Notes under the pieces: model-generated
Seen by the model: only the letters and a program-made list of their open reading frames with translations
What the model was told of the DNA's origin: nothing
The model's database searches: none
Translations under genes and position numbers: made by a program
In this document: in pieces, positions 1 through 5,803 of the stretch
Layout: every line of letters begins with the position of its first letter
Position numbering within the stretch: position 1 is the first letter of the stretch
Assembly: GCA_002382605.1 (NCBI GenBank)
Contig: DFYG01000156.1
Span: 7,945 to 14,154 of the forward strand
DNA: 6,210 nucleotides
Direction: 5' to 3'
Source: Synergistaceae bacterium UBA4088
GTDB lineage: Bacteria > Synergistota > Synergistia > Synergistales > Thermovirgaceae

Positions 1-909
1 CCACAGCTCCTGGTCCAGTATCAGCGGCGTGCGTATCTCGGAGTAGCCTCTTTTTGTATGCTCCGCCCGCCAGAAGTCGACAAGCTTGTTGATTATGACC
101 ATTCCCCTGGGGTGGAAAAAAGGGAAACCGGGGCCTTCGGCCTGTATGCTGAAGAGGTCGAGGTCCTTTCCGATCTTGCGGTGATCCCTGCGTTTTGCCT
201 CCTCGATCCGGGTCACGTATTCATCAAGGGCTTCCGCGGTAGCAAATGCCGTTCCGTAGATCCTGGTCAGCATGATATTTTTTTCATCGCCCCGCCAGTA
301 TGCCCCGGCAACCGAAAGCAGTTTGAAGTGTCTGAGAGCCGAGGTGGATGCAACGTGCGGACCTCTGCAGAGATCAACAAAATCACCCTGCCTGTAGGTT
401 GATATCTCCTCGTCCGCGATCTCCGAAACAAGTTCGAGTTTGTATGCTGCACCCCTTTCCCTGAAGAACGCCTCGGCTTCCGCCCTGGGAAGAAGTACTC
501 TCTCGACAGGAACAGCTTCTTTTGAGATGCGGCGCATCTCATCCTCTATCCGTCCGAGATCCTCCTCGGATATCTGCCCGGGAACCTCCATGTCGTAGTA
601 AAAACCGTCCTGGATCGAGGGACCTATCCCAAGCTTCGTCCCCGGGAAGAGCCTCTGTACGGCCTGGGCCATCAGGTGCGATGCCGAGTGCCTTATTATA
701 TCCGTGCCTTCCGGGGTGCCGGACAGAACCGGTTCGACCAGCGAGTCCGTTCCAGGCAACGCGGAAAGATCCTGGAGAATTCCGTCTACTCTTGCCGCTA
801 CCGCGTCTTTGTCCAGACCCCATCGGGAAAGTATTTTTTTTGCGCTGAGCGCTTCTTCCGTTTCAAGAGTTCTATTGTTCGGACCTTTGTAGATCGGCAC
901 CTGTTCCAT
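1..909 (-). CDS. thrS: Threonyl-tRNA synthetase, N-terminal part (gene runs off the left edge)
   Basis: Class II synthetase that charges tRNA-Thr with threonine in the cytoplasm and removes mischarged serine. The window shows 303 codons, about the first half of a usual protein of some 640 residues; aminoacylation motifs 2 and 3 and the anticodon-binding domain lie outside. Residues 1-65 form a short, diverged TGS-like domain. The editing domain follows with IIRHSASHLM (H74 and H78, the HxxxH pair) and DLCRGPHV (C181 and H185), the family's editing-site residues. FKLLSVAGAYWRGD at 195-208 and RRDHRKIGKDLDLF at 240-253 are also typical, and the visible part ends as the catalytic domain begins (EIRTPLILDQELW). 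All key editing residues are present. The ATG at 909-907 is used here; an in-frame GTG three codons later (900-898) is better placed from the ribosome binding site. The gene is transcribed away from the transporter. Confidence 0.97.
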   Translation of the reverse strand, partial: MEQVPIYKGPNNRTLETEEALSAKKILSRWGLDKDAVAARVDGILQDLSALPGTDSLVEPVLSGTPEGTDIIRHSASHLMAQAVQRLFPGTKLGIGPSIQDGFYYDMEVPGQISEEDLGRIEDEMRRISKEAVPVERVLLPRAEAEAFFRERGAAYKLELVSEIADEEISTYRQGDFVDLCRGPHVASTSALRHFKLLSVAGAYWRGDEKNIMLTRIYGTAFATAEALDEYVTRIEEAKRRDHRKIGKDLDLFSIQAEGPGFPFFHPRGMVIINKLVDFWRAEHTKRGYSEIRTPLILDQELW

Positions 910-918
910 CCTCCCTCT
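910..918 (-). promoter_or_regulatory. thrS ribosome binding site with ambiguous start
   Basis: On the minus strand AGAGGGAGG abuts the ATG at 909-907 with no spacer, which is too close for good initiation from its last bases. The in-frame GTG at 900-898 lies nine bases from the GGAGG, a normal distance. Either start removes or keeps only MEQ, so function is unaffected. The choice cannot be settled from the sequence alone. Confidence 0.6.
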
Positions 919-927
919 ATTGGACAT

Positions 928-945
928 GCCCCGTTCAGACAGGGC
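928..945 (-). promoter_or_regulatory. Hairpin in the thrS leader
   Basis: Read on the minus strand the bases form GCCCUGU, loop CUGA, ACGGGGC: a 7-bp stem with one G-U pair. It ends about ten bases before the ribosome binding site, so it could affect initiation. ThrRS in E. coli represses its own translation through leader hairpins that mimic tRNA-Thr. This loop lacks the CGU anticodon-like triplet of that operator, so any analogy is loose. There is no T tract, so it is not a terminator. Confidence 0.4.
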
Positions 946-976
946 TCGCCATCTGGAATTTACTATTGCGGTCTGA

Positions 977-985
977 ATTGTATCA
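977..985 (-). promoter_or_regulatory. Possible thrS promoter (extended -10)
   Basis: The minus strand reads TGATACAAT: a TACAAT -10 (977-982) preceded by TGn (983-985), the extended -10 form that tolerates a poor -35. No convincing -35 is seen 16-18 bases upstream. Transcription would begin near 970 and give a leader of about 60 bases. The CACAG-CT-CTGTG dyad lies directly beside it. Confidence 0.4.
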
Positions 986-995
986 CAGCTCTGTG
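984..995. repeat. Perfect dyad CACAG-CT-CTGTG
   Basis: A 5+2+5 perfect inverted repeat immediately upstream of the putative thrS -10, inside what would be its -10/-35 spacer. A protein bound here would block that promoter. The dyad is short enough to arise by chance, and no known regulator's site is recognised. Confidence 0.35.
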
Positions 996-1007
996 CCTTA
1001 AACCCCC

Positions 1008-1036
1008 TTGAGGAGACCTTGTGTATATAATATACA
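1008..1036 (+). promoter_or_regulatory. Weak candidate promoter for the transporter operon
   Basis: TTGAGG (1008-1013) and TATACA (1031-1036) are 17 bases apart, each matching four of six consensus bases. A perfect TATAAT at 1026-1031 overlaps, but only 12 bases from TTGAGG. A second TATAAT at 1062-1067 has no credible -35. The true start is uncertain; all candidates leave a 5' leader of roughly 150-190 bases before the transporter. Confidence 0.3.
1022..1036. repeat. 15-bp perfect palindrome TGTATAT-A-ATATACA (candidate operator)
   Basis: Seven-base arms match perfectly around A1029. The palindrome covers the -10-like sequences of the transporter promoter region, where a repressor would act. 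TGTAnA...TnTACA arms resemble operators of GntR-type and some other amino-acid regulators, but the family cannot be assigned from the site. Its centre is 21 bp, two helical turns, from the centre of the next dyad. Confidence 0.5.
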
Positions 1037-1043
1037 TGCTCCT

Positions 1044-1056
1044 TTGTGAAGCACAA
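1044..1056. repeat. 13-bp perfect dyad TTGTG-AAG-CACAA (candidate operator)
   Basis: A 5+3+5 perfect inverted repeat centred on A1050, just upstream of the second TATAAT at 1062-1067. With the palindrome centred on 1029 it makes a pair on the same face of the helix. As RNA it would form only a weak 5-bp hairpin, so a DNA-binding role is more likely than a structural one. Confidence 0.4.
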
Positions 1057-1210
1057 CGCTTTATAATGTGTTCAAATATTTTCTCATTTGTTTTCTGCAG
1101 TTCAATTTATCCTCGAAGGGGGGTGGAATACGGAAGATCATTAAAATTTTTACGGGGAACACAGTTTTGCGGCAACCTGTTTCAGCGTTTTCCCAATCTC
1201 AATATCTTTA

Positions 1211-1218
1211 AAGGAGGG
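1211..1218 (+). promoter_or_regulatory. Ribosome binding site that fixes the transporter start
   Basis: AAGGAGGG ends nine bases before ATG 1228. This strong site, together with the NSS-like N terminus that follows (charged residues, then TM1), makes 1228 the start. The upstream in-frame methionines lack both features. Confidence 0.9.
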
Positions 1219-1227
1219 ATTCACAGA

Positions 1228-2700
1228 ATGGCTGAGAAAAAGAAGGCTGACCAGTGGTCATCGCGGTGGGGCCTGATCCTGTCCTGCATCGGAATGGCAG
1301 TCGGGACGGGTAATATCTGGAGGTTTCCCCGTGTTGCAGCTTCGCAGGGCGGCGGTGCATTTATTCTCGTAGTTATGATAGGTCTTTTCATCTGGGCGAT
1401 CCCCTGCCTGATAGCTGAAGCCGTATGGGGGAAGGTCACCAGGATGGGCGTCATCGGCTCCTTCAAGGAGATGGTCGGCAGGAAATGGACATGGATGGGC
1501 ACTGTAGTGGCGATAATCTCTCTCGGGATCGCCTTCTACTACGCAGTAGTCGTCGGCTGGTGCGTCCGGTACTTTGTCTACGCCATTACCGGCGTCGTCA
1601 AACCGGGGCTCGATTCCGAGGCGCTCTGGACCGCATTCTCGACTACCCCGGGCGCTATGGTCCCCTGGCATCTGGTGGTAATGCTCGCAGCGACCCTGAT
1701 CATCTTCAAGGGCGTATCCGAGGGCCTGGAGAAGATCAACAAAGTCCTGATCCCGCTCCTTTTCATAATGCTGATCGTTCTTGCGATCAGGGCGAACATG
1801 CTCCCCGGTTCCGCGGAAGGACTCAGGTTCCTTTTCCAGCCCAAGTGGGCAGACCTGCTCAAAGGGCGTGTGTGGCTTGAAGGCCTCACCCAGGTGGCAT
1901 GGTCGACCGGAGCAGGATGGGGTCTTATGCTCACCTACTTCGTCTACACCAAGAAGCGCGAGGACATCGTCCTTAACGCCACCACCGTCTGCTTCGGAGA
2001 CACCACGGCGGGCTTCCTGGCCGCTCTGGCCATCATCCCCACGATCTTCGCTCTTTCTCCGGACCCCCAGGCAGCGGTGGCTACCGGAAACACAGGGCTT
2101 GCGTTCATCCACCTTACGAACCTGTTCACTGTAATGCCCGGCGGTGTCTTCTTCGCTTCAACATTCTTCCTTGCTCTGATATTCGCGGGCTTCAGCTCGC
2201 TGCTTTCAATGGTCGAGCTCGGAGTTCGCCTGCTTATGGATGCCGGCTGGAATCGCAAAAAGGCCGCCATTGGAGCGGGCATCGGGATCACGGTCCTCGG
2301 TCTCCCCTCAGCCTGGAGCATGACTTTCCTTGACAACCAGGACTGGGTATGGGGCGTCGGCCTGCTCCTCAGCGGCCTTCTCTTCTCCTTGGCCGCCATC
2401 AAGATAGGCGTCCAGAAGATCTGGGACGAACATATCGCACCTGATTCCGACCTCCAGGCACCGTGGATGTGGAAACTCATCTACCTCTTCCCGCTCTGGT
2501 TCGTGATCGTCTTCAGCTGGTGGATCAAACAGGCCGCCGACTGGTACCCGGATACCTACATGAAGTGGCTACCCATCTCCGAGTACACCTTTACGGTCGG
2601 CACCATGGTCTACCAGTGGGCGATCGTTGTCGTTATCGCCCTTGTCCTGAACAACTGGCTTGCGGACAAGTCAACTTTCAAGTTCGAGGCCACTGAATAG
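1228..2700 (+). CDS. Sodium-dependent transporter of the NSS (SLC6/LeuT-MhsT) family
   Basis: A 490-residue inner-membrane Na+ symporter, probably for an amino acid; the exact substrate cannot be read. Twelve hydrophobic segments are visible, at roughly 14-36, 42-66, 89-121, 147-162, 170-190, 218-240, 250-275, 305-338, 345-365, 372-395, 413-434 and 457-478. Hallmarks: GMAVGTGNIWRFP in unwound TM1, with G22, A24, V25 and N29 matching the LeuT Na+ and substrate backbone; GGGAF before TM2; FYY (Y105, equivalent to LeuT Y108) in TM3; KGVSEGLEK before TM5; AGFSS in TM8 (A320, S323, S324 of the Na2 site). By hand alignment the TM6 gate phenylalanine of LeuT is W225, the Na1 threonine is S226 and the Na1 asparagine in TM7 is D258. 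A tiny membrane protein follows after 57 bases, as in MetPS-type methionine/alanine importers, so the two are probably co-expressed. Confidence 0.95.
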   Translation: MAEKKKADQWSSRWGLILSCIGMAVGTGNIWRFPRVAASQGGGAFILVVMIGLFIWAIPCLIAEAVWGKVTRMGVIGSFKEMVGRKWTWMGTVVAIISLGIAFYYAVVVGWCVRYFVYAITGVVKPGLDSEALWTAFSTTPGAMVPWHLVVMLAATLIIFKGVSEGLEKINKVLIPLLFIMLIVLAIRANMLPGSAEGLRFLFQPKWADLLKGRVWLEGLTQVAWSTGAGWGLMLTYFVYTKKREDIVLNATTVCFGDTTAGFLAALAIIPTIFALSPDPQAAVATGNTGLAFIHLTNLFTVMPGGVFFASTFFLALIFAGFSSLLSMVELGVRLLMDAGWNRKKAAIGAGIGITVLGLPSAWSMTFLDNQDWVWGVGLLLSGLLFSLAAIKIGVQKIWDEHIAPDSDLQAPWMWKLIYLFPLWFVIVFSWWIKQAADWYPDTYMKWLPISEYTFTVGTMVYQWAIVVVIALVLNNWLADKSTFKFEATE

Positions 2701-2703
2701 CGC

Positions 2704-2733
2704 GGCTTCGTTTCTTAACTCGATACGAAAGCC
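2704..2733 (+). promoter_or_regulatory. Intercistronic hairpin between transporter and small subunit
   Basis: GGC-TTCGT pairs with ACGAA-GCC, eight base pairs with one bulged A (2730) and a 13-base loop. It begins four bases after the transporter stop and ends before the next ribosome binding site. No T run follows, so it is not an intrinsic terminator. It might stabilise upstream mRNA or tune the subunit ratio; this is inference. Confidence 0.35.
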
Positions 2734-2757
2734 TACTGACAGGGAGGGATACTTAAT

Positions 2758-2850
2758 ATGTGGGTAGGAAATATGATCTTTCTGATGGCTGTAGTTTTTG
2801 GAGGTTTTGCCTGGTGCATTTATAGAACCATGAAGGCAGACGTAAAGTAG
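2758..2850 (+). CDS. 30-residue MetS-like small membrane subunit of the NSS transporter
   Basis: A complete 31-codon frame, ATG to TAG, behind a strong AGGGAGGG site (2741-2748) nine bases upstream. The protein starts MWVGN, has one hydrophobic segment at about residues 6-22 (IFLMAVVFGGFAWCIY) and ends in a short charged tail (RTMKADVK), the positive charges suggesting a cytoplasmic C terminus. In Corynebacterium glutamicum the NSS methionine/alanine importer MetP needs the small partner MetS, and such small subunits (Pfam MaAIMP_sms type) have one helix with a W/F-GG motif and sit just after the transporter. The FGG motif, size and position here fit that pattern. The assignment rests on context and pattern; the protein is too short for firm homology by eye. 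A terminator follows 16 bases later, so this is the last gene of the operon. Confidence 0.8.
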   Translation: MWVGNMIFLMAVVFGGFAWCIYRTMKADVK

Positions 2851-2865
2851 CCAGTACAAAATCAT

Positions 2866-2900
2866 AAAAGAGGGGCTGCCCAAGGGCAGCCCCTCTTTTT
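2866..2900. terminator. Bidirectional intrinsic terminator
   Basis: AAAAGAGGGGCTGCC (2866-2880) pairs perfectly with GGCAGCCCCTCTTTT (2885-2899) around a CAAG loop. It ends in T5 on the plus strand and in T4 on the minus strand. It closes the transporter operon from the left and the pnp-dut operon from the right. Confidence 0.95.
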
Positions 2901-2903
2901 GTA

Positions 2904-2937
2904 CCGGGACCTCTTTATTTCCGGGACCTCTTTATTT
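2904..2937. repeat. 17-bp perfect tandem duplication across the dut stop codon
   Basis: CCGGGACCTCTTTATTT occurs twice head to tail (2904-2920 and 2921-2937). On the minus strand each copy begins AAATAA, the last lysine codon and stop of dut, so the outer copy carries a relic of the gene's end. The copies are identical, which fits a recent slippage or recombination event. The protein is unchanged. Confidence 0.95.
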
Positions 2938-3372
2938 CCCCGTGCTTCCGAACCCCCCGCTCCCGCGGGACGTTTCCGACAGGTCCTTTACTTCTTTCCA
3001 GACTAGCCTGTCCACGCGTACAAGAACCATCTGGGCGATCCTGTCACCCTTTTCGATCCTGAAGGGCTCTTCGCCGTGGTTGATCAGAATGACCCTGACC
3101 TCACCCCTGTAATCGGAATCTATAGTACCCGGGGCATTCAGGACCGTTACCCCTGATCTGAGGGCAATGCCGCTCCTGGGCCTGACCTGGCACTCGAAAC
3201 CCTCGGGTATTTCAAGGCGAAGACCTGTCCCGACGGCGGTCCGCCTCCCCGGGGAAATGACCGTGCTCTCCGCAGCGCAAAGGTCAACTCCTGAAGATGC
3301 CGGGGTCGCGTACGATGGGAGAGGGATATCCTCACTCTCCCTGGATATTCCTATTCTGACGCTCTCCTCCAT
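2932..3372 (-). CDS. dut: Deoxyuridine 5'-triphosphate nucleotidohydrolase (dUTPase)
   Basis: Cytoplasmic trimeric enzyme that splits dUTP to dUMP and pyrophosphate, keeping uracil out of DNA and feeding dTMP synthesis. The 146-residue length is normal. All five trimeric-dUTPase motifs are in order: [10 protein letters not shown] (26-33 region, D30); II, RPRSGIA (64-70); [13 protein letters not shown] (82-91, catalytic D85, uracil-reading Y88); [11 protein letters not shown] (108-116); [11 protein letters not shown] (136-145), the glycine-rich flap over the phosphates. The start ATG (3372-3370) shares its A with the pnp stop (TGATG), so translation is probably coupled; its own ribosome binding site is weak (GGGA/AGG bases upstream, inside pnp). 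It is the last gene before the bidirectional terminator, and its stop lies in the 17-bp duplication. Confidence 0.97.
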   Translation of the reverse strand: MEESVRIGISRESEDIPLPSYATPASSGVDLCAAESTVISPGRRTAVGTGLRLEIPEGFECQVRPRSGIALRSGVTVLNAPGTIDSDYRGEVRVILINHGEEPFRIEKGDRIAQMVLVRVDRLVWKEVKDLSETSRGSGGFGSTGK

Positions 3373-5663
3373 CAGGACCTGTCCCTGTTCCTGTCGGGGC
3401 GGGGTCCTCCACTGTGGGGTCTCCGATCCCCTGAGGATCTATCCCCTGGCCTGCCGCCTCTTGAACCTCTGTCATTACGGTCCGATGGGGCCGACGGTGG
3501 AAGTTCCTTTATCCTTGCCTCGCGTTCGTCCTCGAGCAGGAACGCATCGGCGAACTTTTCCGCAAGCTCCGGTTCCTGTCTTCTCTCGAGAACGCGACGC
3601 CTGGAGAGGTTGGTCCTTCCCATATCGTCGATCTCCTTGACCAGGACGAGCACATTGTCTCCGGAGCTTAGAACGTCATCCACCTTGCCGATATGTGTAG
3701 TGCTGATCTCGCTGACATGGAGGAGTCCCTCCTTGCCCGGGAGGATCTCTACAAATGCACCGAATGGCATAAGCCGGGTGACCTTGCCATGGAATACCTC
3801 TCCGGCCTCCACTTCGCGGACGAGGTCGTTGATTATCCCGAGAGCCTTCTCAGCGGCCTCCTGCGTCGCCGATGCAACGAATACGCGTCCGTCATCTTCT
3901 ACATCTATCTTGACCCCGGTCTGCGCGACTATGCTGCGGATGGTCTTTCCGCCTGCCCCTATAATGTCCCTGATCTTATCAAGGGCTACAGTGATAGTGT
4001 AAATGCGCGGAGCGTGGGATGATACCTCTATGCGCGGTTCGGAGATCGCCGTTTCCATTTTGTCGAGAATGAAGAGACGCCCTCGCCTTGCCTGCTCAAG
4101 TGCACTCTCCAGGATACCCCGGGTAATACCGCCGGCCTTGTTGTCCATCTGCAGTGCCGTAACGCCGTCCTTTGTTCCGGTGACTTTGAAATCCATGTCA
4201 CCGTAATGGTCTTCGAGGCCCTGGATATCGGAAAGGACTACAACATTGTCACCTTCCTTGATGAGCCCCATCGCAACACCCGCTACCGCCTTTGCTACCG
4301 GCACACCTGCGTCCATGAGGGCAAGGCTTGCTCCGCAGACGGATGCCATTGAACTGGAGCCGTTCGACTCCAGAATATCGGAGACAACGCGAACAGCGTA
4401 GGGAAATGCCTCTGCTCCAGGCAGAAGGGAGCGAACAGCCCTTTCTGCGAGAGCGCCATGTCCGATCTCGCGACGGCCGGGACCTCTCATGGGGCGTACC
4501 TCTCCTACGGAGAAGGGCGGGAAGTTGTAGTGGAGCATGAAACGCTTTGAGGGTTCGTCATGCTTGAGCCCGTCCACAAGCTGGTCATCTTCCCCGACCA
4601 TTCCAAGCGTTGTCGTGACAAGGGCCTGGGTCTCCCCTCTTGTGAACAGGGCGGATCCGTGAACCCTTGGAAGTACTCCCACTTCGCAGGTGATGGGGCG
4701 TATCTCGTCCATCGCCCTTCCGTCGGGCCTTTTGCCCTCCACAACAACACGCGACCGCATCGTCTTCCTTACAAGTCCTTCTACCGCGGATTCCGTGTAG
4801 GCTTCTGCTCCGGGATACTGCTCGAGAAGGGCATCCTTCGCACGCGCCATTGCGGAATCGATAGCCTCGCCACGAGGTTTTTTTTCGTGGATCTGCACGG
4901 CCCTGATAATATCCTGGCTGAGCTCAGCGGCCACCCAGGAGTCTATCTCCGGAAAAGTCGCCGGTTCCGGCAGAACGACAGGGGGCTTGCCAGCTGATCT
5001 TGCCATTTCCAGCTGGAGATTTACTATTCTGGATATCTCCTGCTGTGCCAGCTCGAGGGCATCGACAAGAACATTCTCGGGGACCTCTTTCGCTCCGGCC
5101 TCAACCATCGTGACTCCGCCGGAATGTCCGCTGACGACCAGGTCCAGAGTGCTTTCCTTCATCATCTCCTCGGTAGGATTGACTACAAGTTCTTCTCCTA
5201 TCCGGCCTATCCTGACCGCACCGACAGGCCCACCCCAGGGAATGCCCGAAAGCATAAGAGCCGCAGAAGCGCCGTTAATTGCAAGTATGTTCGGGGGGTT
5301 GGACTGGTCGACGGAAAGAGTAGTCGCCACGACATGAATGTCGTTGCGAATATAGCCCGGAAATAGCGAACGGATCGACCTGTCTATTACTCTTGAGGTA
5401 AGCGTAGCTGTCTCGGACGGTCTTCCCTCTCTTTTGATGAATCCTCCCGGGATCTTGCCGGCGGAGTAGAATCGCTCCTCGTAATCCACCAGGAGGGGCA
5501 AAAAATCCAGCCCTTCTCTCGCCTTGTCGGCCATACACGCTGTTACCAGAATGGATGTTTCTCCCTGAGTCACCTGGACGGATCCGTGGGCCTGTTTTGC
5601 CAGTTTCCCTGTTTCAAAGGCAAGCGTATGACCGCCCACCTCGATGGTAAATTTCTCAATCAT
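3372..5663 (-). CDS. pnp: Polynucleotide phosphorylase (polyribonucleotide nucleotidyltransferase)
   Basis: Trimeric 3'-5' exoribonuclease that uses phosphate to release nucleoside diphosphates; a core enzyme of mRNA decay and RNA quality control. The 763 residues show the full architecture: first RNase PH core (about 1-145, with [12 protein letters not shown]), an all-helical linker (about 150-300), the second, catalytic RNase PH core (about 310-545), KH domain (about 553-612, IIGAGGKTI) and S1 domain (about 620-688, [20 protein letters not shown]). Active-site features are intact: [10 protein letters not shown] (R397, R398, H402), the phosphate-binding [13 protein letters not shown] (S436-S438) and [11 protein letters not shown] (D489, D491, K493). 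The tail after 689 is charged, ending in an unusual low-complexity R/D/G/S/P stretch from about 729. ATG 5663-5661 is backed by GAGGAGG. It lies downstream of rpsO, the usual order, and overlaps dut by one base. Confidence 0.98.
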   Translation of the reverse strand: MIEKFTIEVGGHTLAFETGKLAKQAHGSVQVTQGETSILVTACMADKAREGLDFLPLLVDYEERFYSAGKIPGGFIKREGRPSETATLTSRVIDRSIRSLFPGYIRNDIHVVATTLSVDQSNPPNILAINGASAALMLSGIPWGGPVGAVRIGRIGEELVVNPTEEMMKESTLDLVVSGHSGGVTMVEAGAKEVPENVLVDALELAQQEISRIVNLQLEMARSAGKPPVVLPEPATFPEIDSWVAAELSQDIIRAVQIHEKKPRGEAIDSAMARAKDALLEQYPGAEAYTESAVEGLVRKTMRSRVVVEGKRPDGRAMDEIRPITCEVGVLPRVHGSALFTRGETQALVTTTLGMVGEDDQLVDGLKHDEPSKRFMLHYNFPPFSVGEVRPMRGPGRREIGHGALAERAVRSLLPGAEAFPYAVRVVSDILESNGSSSMASVCGASLALMDAGVPVAKAVAGVAMGLIKEGDNVVVLSDIQGLEDHYGDMDFKVTGTKDGVTALQMDNKAGGITRGILESALEQARRGRLFILDKMETAISEPRIEVSSHAPRIYTITVALDKIRDIIGAGGKTIRSIVAQTGVKIDVEDDGRVFVASATQEAAEKALGIINDLVREVEAGEVFHGKVTRLMPFGAFVEILPGKEGLLHVSEISTTHIGKVDDVLSSGDNVLVLVKEIDDMGRTNLSRRRVLERRQEPELAEKFADAFLLEDEREARIKELPPSAPSDRNDRGSRGGRPGDRSSGDRRPHSGGPRPDRNRDRS

Positions 5664-5673
5664 GATTTTGTTT

Positions 5674-5680
5674 CCTCCTC
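5674..5680 (-). promoter_or_regulatory. pnp ribosome binding site
   Basis: GAGGAGG on the minus strand, ten bases before ATG 5663-5661. It sits just downstream of the AAAAAACGGG leader segment (5691-5700), so folding of that segment could change access to it. Confidence 0.85.
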
Positions 5681-5690
5681 TGATTTTTTT

Positions 5691-5738
5691 CCCGTTTTTT
5701 ATCCATTACAGGATACCACAAGCACACAAAAAAACGGG
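5691..5738 (-). promoter_or_regulatory. Possible antiterminator or long-range hairpin in the pnp leader
   Basis: On the minus strand CCCGTTTTTT, the 3' arm and T tract of the rpsO terminator (5729-5738), is complementary to AAAAAACGGG (5691-5700) in the pnp leader: ten consecutive pairs. Between them TATCC-TGTAAT-GGATA (5699-5714) can form a small nested hairpin, sharing one or two bases with the right arm. The long pairing and the terminator stem are mutually exclusive. The downstream strand is made after the terminator, so the pairing would act on read-through RNA, perhaps as a stability or RNase-processing element like the pnp leader stem of E. coli. Confidence 0.4.
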
Positions 5739-5759
5739 AGCAGCGAAGCCTGCCCCCGT
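5728..5759 (-). terminator. Intrinsic terminator after rpsO
   Basis: Minus-strand ACGGGGGCAG (5759-5750) pairs with CTGCTCCCGT (5743-5734), ten pairs including one G-U, around GCTTCG, and is followed by T7 (5734-5728). It lies 44 bases past the rpsO stop and before pnp. It should cut pnp transcription from the rpsO promoter, leaving pnp to read-through or a promoter of its own, of which I see no good example. Confidence 0.85.
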
Positions 5760-5803
5760 CTCCGATAGCAAGGATGATAACCGGCTGATACAGCGATAAA
5801 ATA

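Larger units (their letters stand above)
910..1227. other. Divergent control region between thrS and the transporter
   Basis: This 318-base stretch carries no convincing gene. An open frame runs into the transporter from further upstream (from about 1021), but its peptide is Cys/Phe-rich, unlike any NSS N terminus, and the strong ribosome binding site at 1211-1218 points to 1228 as the start. The region holds a thrS extended -10, a thrS leader hairpin, three perfect dyads (984-995, 1022-1036, 1044-1056) and AT-rich -10-like sequences. No T-box motif is seen on the thrS side; with a start near 970 the leader would be only about 60 bases, too short for one. Confidence 0.7.

Noticed and set aside
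834..841. A8 run near the 5' end of thrS as a slippage or frameshift site
   Set aside because: The reading frame is intact through it (SAKKILS) and the downstream editing motifs are in the same frame; nothing indicates programmed slippage.
1062..1067. Perfect TATAAT as the main transporter promoter
   Set aside because: No -35-like hexamer is found 15-19 bases upstream and there is no TGn extension. It is kept only as a note.
1021..1227. In-frame N-terminal extension of the transporter by 69 residues
   Set aside because: The extension is Cys/Phe-rich, unlike any NSS N terminus, and has no ribosome binding site, whereas AAGGAGGG stands nine bases before ATG 1228. The dyads and promoter-like sequences also lie inside it.
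1258..2112. Long open frame of 284 residues on the minus strand inside the transporter
   Set aside because: It is antisense to a clear membrane protein gene and its peptide is Asp/Arg/Gly/His-rich without domains, as expected from a shadow of GC-rich codons.
2850..2931. A CRISPR-like or mobile-element end from the repeats near the terminator
   Set aside because: There are only two copies without spacers and no transposase or terminal inverted repeats; a terminator plus a tandem duplication explains the stretch.
4868..4892. A8 run in pnp (codons GAA AAA AAA) flanked by CCACGA/TCGTGG arms, resembling a -1 slippery site
   Set aside because: The frame fits an A-AAA-AAA heptamer, but no strong stem follows at the right distance (the arms bracket the run itself) and the long, conserved PNPase reading continues through it. 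Chance within EKKPRG codons is the simpler view.
5699..5714. TATCC-TGTAAT-GGATA hairpin as a separate terminator or a pnp -10 (TGTAAT)
   Set aside because: The stem has five pairs with no T run, and the bases 17 upstream of TGTAAT are only a T tract, so neither reading is convincing by itself.
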